Of a stretch of DNA of 64,000 nt, positions 17,244-25,940 are shown one piece after another. The stretch covers positions 56,878 through 120,877 of the forward strand of contig NZ_MEHT01000015.1 of assembly GCF_001870675.1 (NCBI RefSeq), given 5' to 3'. How positions within the stretch are numbered: position 1 is the first letter of the stretch; each line of letters opens with the position of its first letter. The position numbers and the translations under genes are program-made. The notes under the pieces were generated by a model that saw only the letters and a program-made list of their open reading frames with translations, was not told the DNA's origin and ran no database searches. The stretch is from Roseinatronobacter thiooxidans (GTDB lineage: Bacteria > Pseudomonadota > Alphaproteobacteria > Rhodobacterales > Rhodobacteraceae).

Positions 17244-18224
17244 TCAGACGGTCAGGACCGAGCTGCCGGTTGTTGTGCGCGCTTCCATCTGGCGATGCGC
17301 TTCTGCCACATCCTCCAGCGCGAATTCCTGCCCGATGCGGATTTTGACCTTGCCACTCTCCACCATCTCGAACAGATGCGCCGCCATGCTTTGGCACTTT
17401 TCCTGCTGCGCGATATGCATGAACAGCGTGGGCCGTGTCAGTTGCAAGCACCCTTTCGCGCCCAGAATGCCCAGATCGAACGGGGGCACCTTGCCGGAGG
17501 CATTGCCAAAGCTGATCATCATGCCGACAGGGCGCAAACAATCAAGCGACCCCTCGAACGTGGCCTTGCCGATGGAGTCCATCACAGCATCAACCCCGCG
17601 CCCATCTGTCAGATCGCGCACACGGGCCACGAAATCCTCGCGCTCGTAATTGATGACCTCTGCCGCGCCATATTCGCGGGCAAGGGCGCATTTCTCGTCC
17701 GTGCCTGCGGTGCCGATCAGCCGGATACCCAGCGCGCGCGCCCATTGGCACGCAATCAGCCCAACACCCCCTGCCGCGGCATGGAACAGCACAGTGTCAC
17801 CGGCCTTTAGGGGAACCGTGCGGTTGAACAGATATTCGACTGTCAGCCCTTGCAACATCATCGCGGCACCCGTGCGAAAGTCGATACTGTCGGGCAAGCG
17901 GCAGACCTGCGCGGCCTTCATCACCCGTGCATCACAATACGCACCGGGGGGGGCCGCAGCATAGGCCACGCGGTCCCCCGCCGCCAGATGTGTCACCCCC
18001 TCGCCCACAGCCTCGACAATACCGGCCCCTTCCATACCAAGCGCGTGCGGCAATGGCAGCGGGTAGACGCCAGAGCGCTGATAGATGTCGATAAAGTTCA
18101 ACCCGCAGGCATGGTGCCTGATGCGCACCTCGCCCGGCCCCGGATCGCCAACAGGACGCTGGACGAGTTTCATCACCTCTGGCCCGCCGGGTGCTTCAAA
18201 AATAACGGTTCTCGCGGTGCTCAC
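17244..18224 (-). CDS. NADPH:quinone oxidoreductase-like zinc-free MDR protein
   Basis: The product is 326 aa and belongs to the medium-chain dehydrogenase/reductase superfamily. The GTG start at 18224 overlaps the matB stop (GTGA). An N-terminal GroES-like domain lacks the zinc-ligand cysteines of alcohol dehydrogenases. The nucleotide-binding domain has AAAGGVGLIACQWA near residue 150 and the HALGMEGAGIVEAVGEGV motif, which fits the quinone oxidoreductase/QOR subgroup. It probably reduces quinones or enones with NADPH. It is the last gene of the malonate operon. That placement is unexpected, because malonate degradation to acetyl-CoA needs no redox step. Confidence 0.85.
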   Translation of the reverse strand: MSTARTVIFEAPGGPEVMKLVQRPVGDPGPGEVRIRHHACGLNFIDIYQRSGVYPLPLPHALGMEGAGIVEAVGEGVTHLAAGDRVAYAAAPPGAYCDARVMKAAQVCRLPDSIDFRTGAAMMLQGLTVEYLFNRTVPLKAGDTVLFHAAAGGVGLIACQWARALGIRLIGTAGTDEKCALAREYGAAEVINYEREDFVARVRDLTDGRGVDAVMDSIGKATFEGSLDCLRPVGMMISFGNASGKVPPFDLGILGAKGCLQLTRPTLFMHIAQQEKCQSMAAHLFEMVESGKVKIRIGQEFALEDVAEAHRQMEARTTTGSSVLTV

Positions 18225-19735
18225 TGGGCTGTCTCCTTGAACTTGGTTTCATATTGTTTGCGCAGCGCGGCTTTCTGCACTTTGCCCATGGTGTTGCGGG
18301 GCAGTTCCGGCAAGACAATATAGGCTTTGGGTTGCTTGTAGCGCGCCAGCTTGTCGCGCAATGCCTGTTCTATCTGCGCGATATCTGGCGCATGCCCGTT
18401 TGCCGCCAGAACAGCAACCACCGCCTCGCCGAAATCGGGGTGCGGCAGGCCGATGACGGCACTTTCCAGCACATGGGGCATGTCATCCAGCACCAGTTCG
18501 ACTTCCTTGGGGTAAACGTTATACCCGCCCGAGATGATCAGATCCTTGGCGCGGCCCACAATGTTGACGTAGCCCTGATCGTCGATCAGCCCCAGATCAC
18601 CCGTCATGAAAAACCCGTCTTCGCGGAATTCTGCGGCGGTTTTCTCGGGCATTTGCCAATAGCCTTTGAATACATTCGGGCCGCGCACTTCGATCATGCC
18701 GGTTTCACCCTGCGCCAGCTCTGCCCCTGTGTCGGGGTCGGCAATGCGCAACTCTACCCCCGGCAGGGGCTTGCCGACTGTGCCCGCGCGGCGCGCGCCC
18801 TCATAGGGGTTCGATGTCAGCATATTGGTTTCGGTCATGCCGTAGCGTTCCAGAATTGCATGCCCTGTGCGGTCGGACCATGCCACATGTGTTTCCGACA
18901 AAAGCGGGGCAGAACCGGACACGAACAGGCGCATATGGCCCACCGTCTCGCGGCTTAGGCGCGGGTCGTCCAGCAGGCGGGTATAGAAGGTCGGCACACC
19001 CATCATCGTTGTCGCTTGGGGAAGAAAGGCGAAGACCTGTTCAATGTCGAATTTCGGCAGAAAGATCATGCGCGCACGCGCCAGCAGCACCACATTGCTG
19101 GCCACGAACAGGCCATGCGTGTGAAAAATCGGCAGCGCATGCAACAGCACGTCATCGGGGGTGAATTGCCACAGATCCACCAGCGCTTGCGCATTGGACA
19201 GCAGGTTGCGCTGGGTCAGCATCGCCCCCTTGGACCGCCCCGTGGTGCCGGAAGTATACAGCAACGCAGTCAGATCATCTTCGGTGCGCGGCACTGCCGT
19301 AAAACTGTCGGCACAGCCTTCGGCGATGGCATCGAAACTGCCCCCCTCGCCCAATGTTTCCAGCCGCACGCCAAGTTTTGCCGCCAAAGGTGCCAGTGCC
19401 GCAGCCTGCGCGGGGTCCACCAGCAACAGCGTCGCCCCGCAATCGGCGACGAAATATTCCAGCTCTTGCGCTGTATAGGCGGTGTTCAAGGGCAGAAAGA
19501 CTGCGCCCGCTGTCACCGCAGCCCCGTAGACGGCCAGCATATGGGGGCTTTTCGTGGCCTGAACGACCACGCGCGCGCCTGCGCTGACGCCTGCCACGCC
19601 AAGCGCATTGGCATAGCGCCCAACCCTGCGATGAAACGCGTCCCCGCTTAGCGTTGTTCCGTCTTCCAGATACAGAAATGGAAGATCAGATCCCGCAAGA
19701 GGCGCAAATAACGCGTCATAAAGGGGGTTTTCCAT
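18221..19735 (-). CDS. matB: Malonyl-CoA synthetase
   Basis: This 504-aa enzyme of the acyl-adenylate family should convert malonate, ATP and CoA to malonyl-CoA. The ATG at 19735 is preceded by AAGGAG nine bases away, so it is preferred over in-frame starts further upstream. Visible motifs are the P-loop LLYTSGTTGRSKG, the YGMTETNML motif, the TGDLG motif, the hinge KDLIISGGYNVYPKEVE and the C-terminal catalytic lysine in PRNTMGKVQKAAL. Assignment to malonate rather than another acid rests on the neighbouring malonyl-CoA decarboxylase and GntR regulator, an arrangement known from rhizobial mat operons. Confidence 0.92.
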   Translation of the reverse strand: MENPLYDALFAPLAGSDLPFLYLEDGTTLSGDAFHRRVGRYANALGVAGVSAGARVVVQATKSPHMLAVYGAAVTAGAVFLPLNTAYTAQELEYFVADCGATLLLVDPAQAAALAPLAAKLGVRLETLGEGGSFDAIAEGCADSFTAVPRTEDDLTALLYTSGTTGRSKGAMLTQRNLLSNAQALVDLWQFTPDDVLLHALPIFHTHGLFVASNVVLLARARMIFLPKFDIEQVFAFLPQATTMMGVPTFYTRLLDDPRLSRETVGHMRLFVSGSAPLLSETHVAWSDRTGHAILERYGMTETNMLTSNPYEGARRAGTVGKPLPGVELRIADPDTGAELAQGETGMIEVRGPNVFKGYWQMPEKTAAEFREDGFFMTGDLGLIDDQGYVNIVGRAKDLIISGGYNVYPKEVELVLDDMPHVLESAVIGLPHPDFGEAVVAVLAANGHAPDIAQIEQALRDKLARYKQPKAYIVLPELPRNTMGKVQKAALRKQYETKFKETAQ

Positions 19736-19779
19736 CAAACAAAACTCCTTCTCGTGCATGGTGTGCTGCACCGTTCTAG

Positions 19780-21063
19780 TCACTCGGCCTTGACGCGCGC
19801 CAGTTGGCGCACGCTGCGGGTGCTGACGATTTTATGCTGGGCAGCATAGCTTTCATGGTAGGCTTCGACATGTTCAAGGTCATACAGGTAATTCACCATT
19901 GCACCGAATGACTGCTTGAGGCCGCGCGCGGACATATCTGCCTGCGCATGAATTTCATGGACCAATGCGCCATTATGCAGGTGAAAGCGCGCGACAGGGT
20001 CGCGGGGGCGGCCATTGCTGTCCTTGGTTTCCAGCAGATAGCGCGCGGCAAGGGCGCGCAAGTTTTGCGCGGCGGCCTTGTCGGCCCCATGATCGGCATC
20101 AAGGCAGGACTGCGCCGCAGCCTCGCCTGCCGCGGCCATCTCGTGCAGCCATGGCACAAGCCCCGGAATGGGCGACAGGGTTACGAAATTGCGCAGATGC
20201 GGAAATTCCTGCTGCAACAGCGCGACCACCTGCTTGATCAGCGAGTTGCCGAAGCTGATGCCTTTCAAGCCGACCTGACAGTTTGAAATGGAATAGAAAG
20301 TCGCCGTATCGGCCTGTGCCGCATCCAGATGGGTGCGATCCGGGGCAAGCAGGCCCTGCACCGAATTGGGTATGCCCTTTGTCAGCGCCACCTCGACGAA
20401 GATCAGCGGCTCGTCCGGCATGGCGGGGTGCAGGAAGGCAAAACAGCGCCTGTCCTTTGGGTCTACGCGGGCGCGCAGCGCTTCCCAATCGCCAATCGCA
20501 TGGACAGCTTCATATTCGATGATCTTTTCCAAAAGCCGCGCGGGGCTTTCCCATGTCACCTGTTTCAGCACCAGAAACCCGCGATTGAACCAGGACTGGA
20601 ACAGATGCGCGAAATCCAGATCAACCCGCGCCAACTCGCGCATCTCGGGCAGCAGGCGCAACAGGTCGCGGCGCATGCGCACCAATTCACCCGTGGCACC
20701 GGGCGCGTGGTTCAACCGGCGCAACAGGCTTTGGCGCTTTGGCTCTGCCGCTTGCAGCAGCCAGCGCAAGGTTGTGGCGTCGCGGTCCTCGCCATATCGC
20801 AGCGCGGCCTGTGTGACGGCGTCGGGGGTGATGTCATAATCTTCGGCCAGAAGCGCGAAGAATTCGCGCTTGCCCGCATCATGCAGCCGCGCATAAGAGG
20901 CCAGTATCTCGCGCGCAAGGCGCATGGTCGAAACCTCGCCCTCGCCCGCGATCAGTGCCGCGCACATCTCGCGCAGCGGCTTGTCGGACACTGCGCGCAA
21001 GGGCACGAAGCGGCGTTCCGTCAACTGGCTGAGAAGATCCCCGAGATAGCCTGTGCGTGTCAT
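19780..21063 (-). CDS. matA: Malonyl-CoA decarboxylase
   Basis: This 427-aa enzyme should convert malonyl-CoA to acetyl-CoA and CO2. The ATG at 21063 overlaps the stop of the TRAP large-permease gene (ATGA). The N-terminal half is the helical MCD domain. The C-terminal half has the acetyltransferase-like fold signatures SLIKQVVALLQQEFP, LSPIPG and the catalytic-region pattern HNGALVHEIHAQADMSARG followed by GAMVNYLYDL. Length fits bacterial MCDs. With MatB it completes a two-step route from malonate to acetyl-CoA. Confidence 0.94.
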   Translation of the reverse strand: MTRTGYLGDLLSQLTERRFVPLRAVSDKPLREMCAALIAGEGEVSTMRLAREILASYARLHDAGKREFFALLAEDYDITPDAVTQAALRYGEDRDATTLRWLLQAAEPKRQSLLRRLNHAPGATGELVRMRRDLLRLLPEMRELARVDLDFAHLFQSWFNRGFLVLKQVTWESPARLLEKIIEYEAVHAIGDWEALRARVDPKDRRCFAFLHPAMPDEPLIFVEVALTKGIPNSVQGLLAPDRTHLDAAQADTATFYSISNCQVGLKGISFGNSLIKQVVALLQQEFPHLRNFVTLSPIPGLVPWLHEMAAAGEAAAQSCLDADHGADKAAAQNLRALAARYLLETKDSNGRPRDPVARFHLHNGALVHEIHAQADMSARGLKQSFGAMVNYLYDLEHVEAYHESYAAQHKIVSTRSVRQLARVKAE

Positions 21064-22376
21064 CTTACCGGCCCCATGACCAGATCTGGCAACCATGTGG
21101 CAATTCCGGGGAAGACACACAAGATCAGGATAGCCAGAACCATACAGCCGACATAAGGCATAGACCCCTTGAGGATGGTTTTCAGCTTGATATCGGGCGC
21201 GATGGAACTGATGACATACAGGTTCAGCCCCACAGGCGGCGAGATCAGGCCGATTTCCATATTGATCGTCAGAATGACCGCGAACCAATACGGGTCGAAT
21301 TCCGCCGCCAGAATGATCGGCAGCAGGATCGGCGCGGCCATCAGGATCACCGCAACCGGCGGCAGAAAGAATCCCGCAATCAGCAAGAAGACATTGACCG
21401 CCCCCAACAAGACCCAGCGGTTCACATCCAGATCGGAAATCCACATCGCAATGGATTGTGTAATGAACAGCGACGACAGCATATAGCTGAACACGCCTGC
21501 AGCCCCGATGATGAACAGGATCATCACCGATTCCCGCGTTGAATCGCGCAGCACCACCCACAAGGATTTCGGCGACCACATGCGATAGATGACAATCGCC
21601 ATCAGCAGACACAACAGCGCGCCCACTGCCGCCGTTTCCGAAGGGGTGGCGATGCCGCCATACATGGCATAGAGCACACCCACGATCACCAGCAGGAACG
21701 GCACCACGCGCGGCAGGATTTCCAGCTTCTCGCGCAAGGAATAGCTGCGCGCCGACATGACCGACAGGCCGGTGTTGCGCCATGTGGACCAGACCGACCA
21801 CGCCATGAACAACGACACCAGCAACAGCCCCGGCATGACCCCTGCCAGAAACAGCCGCCCGATAGAAGTTTCGGTCGCAATGCCGTAGACGATCATTGTC
21901 ACCGAGGGCGGGATCAGAATGCCCAGCGTGCCGCCTGCCGCGATAGAGCCTGCCGCCACCTCTTCCGGGTAGCCGCGCTTGCGCATCTCTGGAATGCCCA
22001 TCTTGCCGATTGCCGCGCATGTGGCAGGGCTAGACCCTGACATGGCCGAAAACAGCGCACAGGCCCCGAGATTGGACATGACAAGCCCACCGGGCACGCG
22101 GGTCAGCCACCGCTCTAGCGCTTCATACAGGTCCGCACCCGCCCGCGTGGACGAGATGGCAGACCCCATGATGATGAACATCGGGATCGACAGCAGGGCA
22201 AAGGAATTCAGCTTGCCAAAGAATTTCTCCGGCATCAGCTCTAGTGCCCACATCCCCTCGAACAGGGCAAGAAACACCCCCGAGACGATCAGCAGGCCAG
22301 TTGCGACCGAGACGCCGGAAAACAGCACCGCAATGGTGACAAAAGCAACAAGTGCGCCAAGAACAAGCGGGTCCAT
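21060..22376 (-). CDS. matM: TRAP transporter large permease (DctM family), probably malonate
   Basis: The protein is 438 aa with about 12-13 membrane helices. It shows DctM signatures SMPIFIIMGS-like (LLSIPMFIIMGSAIS), ALFSAMSGSSPATCAAIG and GTLGILIPPSVTMIVYG. The start overlaps the small-permease stop and the stop overlaps the matA start, so the genes are translationally linked. It forms the transport channel that works with the binding protein and small subunit. The malonate assignment is by operon context. Confidence 0.92.
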   Translation of the reverse strand: MDPLVLGALVAFVTIAVLFSGVSVATGLLIVSGVFLALFEGMWALELMPEKFFGKLNSFALLSIPMFIIMGSAISSTRAGADLYEALERWLTRVPGGLVMSNLGACALFSAMSGSSPATCAAIGKMGIPEMRKRGYPEEVAAGSIAAGGTLGILIPPSVTMIVYGIATETSIGRLFLAGVMPGLLLVSLFMAWSVWSTWRNTGLSVMSARSYSLREKLEILPRVVPFLLVIVGVLYAMYGGIATPSETAAVGALLCLLMAIVIYRMWSPKSLWVVLRDSTRESVMILFIIGAAGVFSYMLSSLFITQSIAMWISDLDVNRWVLLGAVNVFLLIAGFFLPPVAVILMAAPILLPIILAAEFDPYWFAVILTINMEIGLISPPVGLNLYVISSIAPDIKLKTILKGSMPYVGCMVLAILILCVFPGIATWLPDLVMGPVR

Positions 22377-22924
22377 CAGTCAGCCTCCAGTCCGAAAGCG
22401 GTGTCGCGGCCAATCAGCAGCGCAAGAAGGTCTGCCAGCAATTGCAGGATGAAAAGCGCAAAGCCCAGCGGCATGGCCAGATAGGGTATCCATAAGGGTG
22501 GCCCCCAGACGCTGGACGACCGCCAACCGCGCTGGAACGCCAGATACCAATGTTCGAACGCATAAAACCCCATGATGCCCAGAACCACGATACCCGAAAG
22601 CAGCACCACAACCGCCAGCAGCTTGCGCGGCACAGGGCGCAGCCACAGCGGCAACAGGTCCACATTCACATGCCCGCGCAGTTTCTGGACATAGGGCAGA
22701 CCCAGCATTGTGGCGGCGATCATCAGATAGATCACGGTTTCTGTTTGCCAGATGGTGGACTGGCGCAGCACGAAGCGCACGAAAATCATCTGGCAGGTGA
22801 TGAAGACTGAGGCAAGGATCATGGACGCAGCAATCCAGCCGCACAGGATCGAGATACCCCCGATGCCGCGGACAAGGAAATCTGCGCCGCGTCGCCATCC
22901 GGCGTCAACGGTCGTCAAGGCCAT
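22376..22924 (-). CDS. matQ: TRAP transporter small permease (DctQ family), probably malonate
   Basis: The product is 182 aa with four membrane helices and the DctQ pattern IWQTETVIYLMIAATMLGLPYV followed by RGHVNVDLLP. It is encoded between the binding-protein gene and the large permease, as expected for a three-gene TRAP operon, and shares TGATG with the latter. It stabilises and assists the large subunit in the inner membrane. Confidence 0.9.
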   Translation of the reverse strand: MALTTVDAGWRRGADFLVRGIGGISILCGWIAASMILASVFITCQMIFVRFVLRQSTIWQTETVIYLMIAATMLGLPYVQKLRGHVNVDLLPLWLRPVPRKLLAVVVLLSGIVVLGIMGFYAFEHWYLAFQRGWRSSSVWGPPLWIPYLAMPLGFALFILQLLADLLALLIGRDTAFGLEAD

Positions 22925-22961
22925 GTGGCATGACTCCTGATAATCTGTGGGAAGGGAAGAC

Positions 22962-22983
22962 GGGCGCGGCCTTTGCCGCGCCC
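22962..22983 (-). repeat. Intercistronic hairpin after the malonate binding-protein gene
   Basis: A perfect 9-bp stem (GGGCGCGGC, 22962-22970, with GCCGCGCCC, 22975-22983) and a four-base loop fill most of the 74-bp gap between the binding-protein stop and the small-permease start. As in the TAXI and Tct operons of this window, it probably sets unequal expression of binding protein and permease. Confidence 0.65.
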
Positions 22984-22998
22984 ATGGTTAGTGGCGGA

Positions 22999-23991
22999 TC
23001 ATTCGACCTCGAACGCCATATCCAGCAGTTCCTGTCCGTTTGGAACCTGATCCACGAAGGACGCATAGGCCGATTCCATCGCCAGAGTGCGCCATGCCTC
23101 GAAATCCTCGACGGTCATTTCGGCAATCTGGACGCCATTCTCGCGGTACACATCGACCGAGCGGACATCATCCAGCTTGGCCTGCTCCAGATACCATTCC
23201 TCTGCCTTTGCCGCGGCGGCCAGAAGCACCTCTTGCTGTTCCGCGCTCAGCCCGTCGAAGGTTGATTTGTTCATCAGCAAGGGCTGATACATGAACCAAA
23301 GGGCAATATCGCCAGCAGGTGTGTAGCAATCAACCTGCTCATACAGGCGGAACGACACGAAAGACGAAGACGAGGTGTTCACCGCATCCAGAACGCCGGT
23401 CTGCATGCCGTTATAGATTTCGGAAGATGCCATGGACGAGATGGACGCCCCTGCCGCAGCCAGCATCTGTTCAAAGGCGCGCCCTGCGGCGCGCACGTTG
23501 CGGCCCGCCATATGCTCTGGCCGGGTGATGCATTCGCCCTTGGCCGCGAAACCGCCCGCCAGATAGCCATGCACCAGAACCATGACGTCATCTTCCGCCA
23601 TCAGCTCTTCCAGCCGCTCCATGAAGGGGGAATCGTTCAGGCGCGCGCCGTGATCGTGGTTGCGCACAAGGCCGGGCATCAGCGTCAGGTTAAACTCCGG
23701 CCGCTGACCGCCCGCATAGGACAGCGGATAGACCGTCATATCAAGCTGGCCACGGCTGACGGGCTGATACTGTTCTGTCGCAGAAAAAAGCGAGGCAGAT
23801 GGGAAAATCCTGATCGACAGACCAACATCCGCCGCGTCCAGATCATCCGCAATCATTTGTGCAACCTGATGACGCAGATCCGCCGTAGACCACTGGTGCG
23901 ACAGGCGAAGCTGTTGCGCCTCTGCGCTCTGCGCCCCGATGAATGATGTCATTGCCAATACAGACGCAGCAGCTAGCGATAAAATTCTCAT
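22999..23991 (-). CDS. matP: TRAP transporter solute-binding protein (DctP family), probably malonate
   Basis: This 330-aa periplasmic protein has a signal peptide (MRILSLAAASVLAMTSF... ending AEAQ). The mature N-terminus RLSHQWSTADLRHQVAQM and the later GRAFEQML, YNGMQTGVLDAVNTS and LWFMYQPLLMNKSTFDGL segments are typical of DctP proteins. The usual ligand-binding arginine probably lies in the KGECITRPEHMAGRNVRA region. It is the first gene of the operon, downstream of a recognisable promoter and palindrome. The ligand is inferred to be malonate from matA and matB downstream. Confidence 0.92.
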   Translation of the reverse strand: MRILSLAAASVLAMTSFIGAQSAEAQQLRLSHQWSTADLRHQVAQMIADDLDAADVGLSIRIFPSASLFSATEQYQPVSRGQLDMTVYPLSYAGGQRPEFNLTLMPGLVRNHDHGARLNDSPFMERLEELMAEDDVMVLVHGYLAGGFAAKGECITRPEHMAGRNVRAAGRAFEQMLAAAGASISSMASSEIYNGMQTGVLDAVNTSSSSFVSFRLYEQVDCYTPAGDIALWFMYQPLLMNKSTFDGLSAEQQEVLLAAAAKAEEWYLEQAKLDDVRSVDVYRENGVQIAEMTVEDFEAWRTLAMESAYASFVDQVPNGQELLDMAFEVE

Positions 23992-24067
23992 CTATTCCTC
24001 CCTGAAGGTTGGGCGAAGGCATTTCCTGCCCTTGCATTCGTGCATTGCTCCTCAACAATGTAAATAC

Positions 24068-24096
24068 ATAAAAAGATATCTTTAATACAAAGTCAA
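24068..24096 (-). promoter_or_regulatory. Putative promoter of the malonate operon
   Basis: On the minus strand TTGACT (24096-24091) and TTTTAT (24073-24068) are separated by 17 bases, a good sigma-70-type spacing, about 75 bases before the matP start. The surrounding sequence is strikingly A+T-rich for this genome. Confidence 0.6.
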
Positions 24097-24101
24097 TATT
24101 T

Positions 24102-24111
24102 TTGTATACAA
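24102..24111. promoter_or_regulatory. TTGTATACAA palindrome, probable MatR operator
   Basis: A perfect 10-bp palindrome lies just upstream of the inferred -35 box of the malonate operon, centred about 45 bases before the inferred transcription start. That position suits an activator. A GTATAC core is what GntR/FCD regulators of malonate operons are expected to bind, and as I recall rhizobial MatR recognises an inverted repeat with this core. Confidence 0.6.
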
Positions 24112-24136
24112 TAATAGATTTGCGAAATACACAATG

Positions 24137-24142
24137 GTATAC
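24137..24142. promoter_or_regulatory. Second GTATAC core near the matR 5' end
   Basis: A second GTATAC lies 33 bp (about three helical turns) from the first palindrome. It overlaps a TATACT that could be the -10 element of the regulator gene, so it may mediate autoregulation. It also overlaps the most upstream ATG of the regulator frame, which argues that translation starts further downstream. Confidence 0.4.
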
Positions 24143-24178
24143 TATGACGATTGTCAGGCAGTTCAGGACAATAAAGCA

Positions 24179-24844
24179 ATGTCATCGCGCAGAGCCGACA
24201 GCGTCCGAGAGGCGCTAGAGCAAATGATTGTCACCGGTGATCTGGTGAACGGAGAGCGGCTGGATGAAACGTCGCTGTCCGAACAGTTCGGATGCTCTCG
24301 AACCCCGTTACGAGAGGCCTTTCAAAGTCTGGCCGCGTCCGGCCTGCTGGAACTGGTGCCGCATCGCGGTGCCTTTGTTCGCCACCCCGACTTGGGCGAA
24401 ATGATCGAGATGTTCGAGGTCATGGCCGAATTGGAAGCCTTTTGTGGCAGGTTGGCGGCACGGCGCGTCACGACGCAAGACCTTGCCGATTTATGCAAAA
24501 CAGTCACCGCCTGTGAAGATGCGGCGGCGCGCAACGATTCTGACAGATATTACGCCGAGAATGAGAAGTTCCATCACCTGCTCTACAAAGCATCGGGGAA
24601 CGGGTTTCTGGCAGATCAGGCCAAGCAGCTGCACCGCAGGCTGAAGCCGTTTCGCAGGTTGCAACTGCGGGTGCGCGGACGCTTGCAACAATCGCTGTCA
24701 GAACACCGGATCATTCTGAACGCGCTTGAACAGGGCAGTGAAGATGACGTTGCCGCAGCCTTAAGAACGCATGTCGCAGTGCAGGGCGGGAAGTTCAACG
24801 ATCTTATGGCAAGCTATAAAAACTTCCACCTGACAGGGACATGA
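24179..24844 (+). CDS. matR: GntR/FCD-family regulator of malonate metabolism
   Basis: The product is 221 aa from the ATG at 24179, where AGGAC lies upstream. An ATG at 24134 is also in frame but overlaps a probable promoter or operator. The N-terminal winged helix has the GntR pattern GERLDETSLSEQFGCSRTPL with LELVPHRGAFV. The C-terminal FCD domain shows EKFHHLLYKASGN and SEHRIILNALEQG with metal-ligand-type histidines (FHHLL, EHR, LRTHV). It is divergent from the malonate operon, matching the known matR-mat arrangement. It probably senses malonate or malonyl-CoA. Confidence 0.88.
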   Translation: MSSRRADSVREALEQMIVTGDLVNGERLDETSLSEQFGCSRTPLREAFQSLAASGLLELVPHRGAFVRHPDLGEMIEMFEVMAELEAFCGRLAARRVTTQDLADLCKTVTACEDAAARNDSDRYYAENEKFHHLLYKASGNGFLADQAKQLHRRLKPFRRLQLRVRGRLQQSLSEHRIILNALEQGSEDDVAAALRTHVAVQGGKFNDLMASYKNFHLTGT

Positions 24845-24911
24845 CCCAAGACGCCGCGTAAAAGGGCGGTTGCGGCATCGGATCTGACAGCTAACAGGCT
24901 AAATCGGCAAC

Positions 24912-24946
24912 CTTGCGCGCGCCGACAGCGTATCGCCGCGCGCAAG
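24912..24946. terminator. Hairpin between convergent matR and usp genes
   Basis: A 10-bp perfect stem (CTTGCGCGCG, 24912-24921, with CGCGCGCAAG, 24937-24946) and a 15-base loop lie between the matR stop (24844) and the usp stop (24980). The position suits a bidirectional terminator, although no T-run is visible. Confidence 0.5.
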
Positions 24947-24979
24947 CCTGACGCTTTGGCACTGCCAGCGCGATCTGCG

Positions 24980-25807
24980 TTAATGGGACATCATCACAGG
25001 CAAGCGCGCATCTGTCAGAATGTCACGGGTGACGCCCCCCAGCAAATCTTCGGTGAATTTGCTATGCTCATAGGCCCCCATCGAAAGCATATCAGCCCCC
25101 ACTTCGGCGCAGACATCAAGCAGCGTATGCGTAATGCGCCGCCGCCCTGCGTCACGATGCAGCCATTGCGCTTCGATCCCGTGTCGCCCCAGATAGGCGA
25201 TCACGTCATCGCCGGCTTCGGCTTTGGGTTCTGGCTGCTTTGCCACGCTGACAACTGTGACTTTCTGTATGTCAGGCATCAGGTTCAGCATATCGCCCAA
25301 GGCGCGCGCAGCTGCGCGTTTGCCATCCCAAGCCAGCACAATATGTTCTGGCACCTGACCGGCAAAATCATCTGGCACAGTGATAACGGGCCTGCCGCTG
25401 CGCAGCGCGACAACATCGGGGCGCACTTCGGCATGTTCGCGCCCGACTTCGGCGGCGTGACGTGTCATCACTACCAGATCATAGGCGCGCGCCTGCTGCG
25501 GCAAGCTGAAAGTCTCTACCTCATGCAAATCAATGAAGCTGGCCTTGTCTGGCATGCCAGAGGCCGCGACCCGCTTGGTGAACTCTGCGCCGATACGCTG
25601 TGCTGCCTCATCCTCGCGCCCGGTCAGCATAGATGCGACGTCTTTGCTTAGAAAAGCGCGGTGTCGGCTTTCCAGTGGCAGCGGCCCGTGCCAGACAACG
25701 CCTGTAACATATGCGCTGTGACGCATCTGTAAAGAAAGGGCGAGTTGCAAAGCGCTACAGCTGGCAACATCCCCCGAAAAGGCCACCAGAATACTTTTAA
25801 GTGGCAT
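24980..25807 (-). CDS. Universal stress protein (UspA family)
   Basis: The protein is 275 aa, the length of a tandem or extended Usp. The first domain begins KSILVAFSGDVASCSALQLAL. The second, better conserved, has HIVLAWDGKRAAARAL and the C-terminal nucleotide-binding pattern MGAYEHSKFTEDLLGGVTRDIL followed by LPVMMSH. The glycine spacing in MGAYEHSKFTEDLLGG resembles the ATP-binding G-2x-G-9x-G type. It is a single gene, convergent with matR and divergent from the Tct operon. It is likely cytoplasmic and stress-induced. No specific partner is evident. Confidence 0.85.
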   Translation of the reverse strand: MPLKSILVAFSGDVASCSALQLALSLQMRHSAYVTGVVWHGPLPLESRHRAFLSKDVASMLTGREDEAAQRIGAEFTKRVAASGMPDKASFIDLHEVETFSLPQQARAYDLVVMTRHAAEVGREHAEVRPDVVALRSGRPVITVPDDFAGQVPEHIVLAWDGKRAAARALGDMLNLMPDIQKVTVVSVAKQPEPKAEAGDDVIAYLGRHGIEAQWLHRDAGRRRITHTLLDVCAEVGADMLSMGAYEHSKFTEDLLGGVTRDILTDARLPVMMSH

Positions 25808-25940
25808 GCAACGCTTCCTCCCTTTGCAATGTCACGGTCACAAAACAGTTACCCGCCAAAACGCTAGCACGTTCACAGACCACTAGGCGAGAGGAGTTCT
25901 ACCACTTGGCAGCATTTTTTAAACAAAAGTTACCATCAAA

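Noticed and set aside
24134..24178. An N-terminal extension of MatR from the first ATG
   Set aside because: The extra residues do not resemble GntR N-termini, and the ATG overlaps a GTATAC core and a -10-like TATACT. It remains possible but is less likely.
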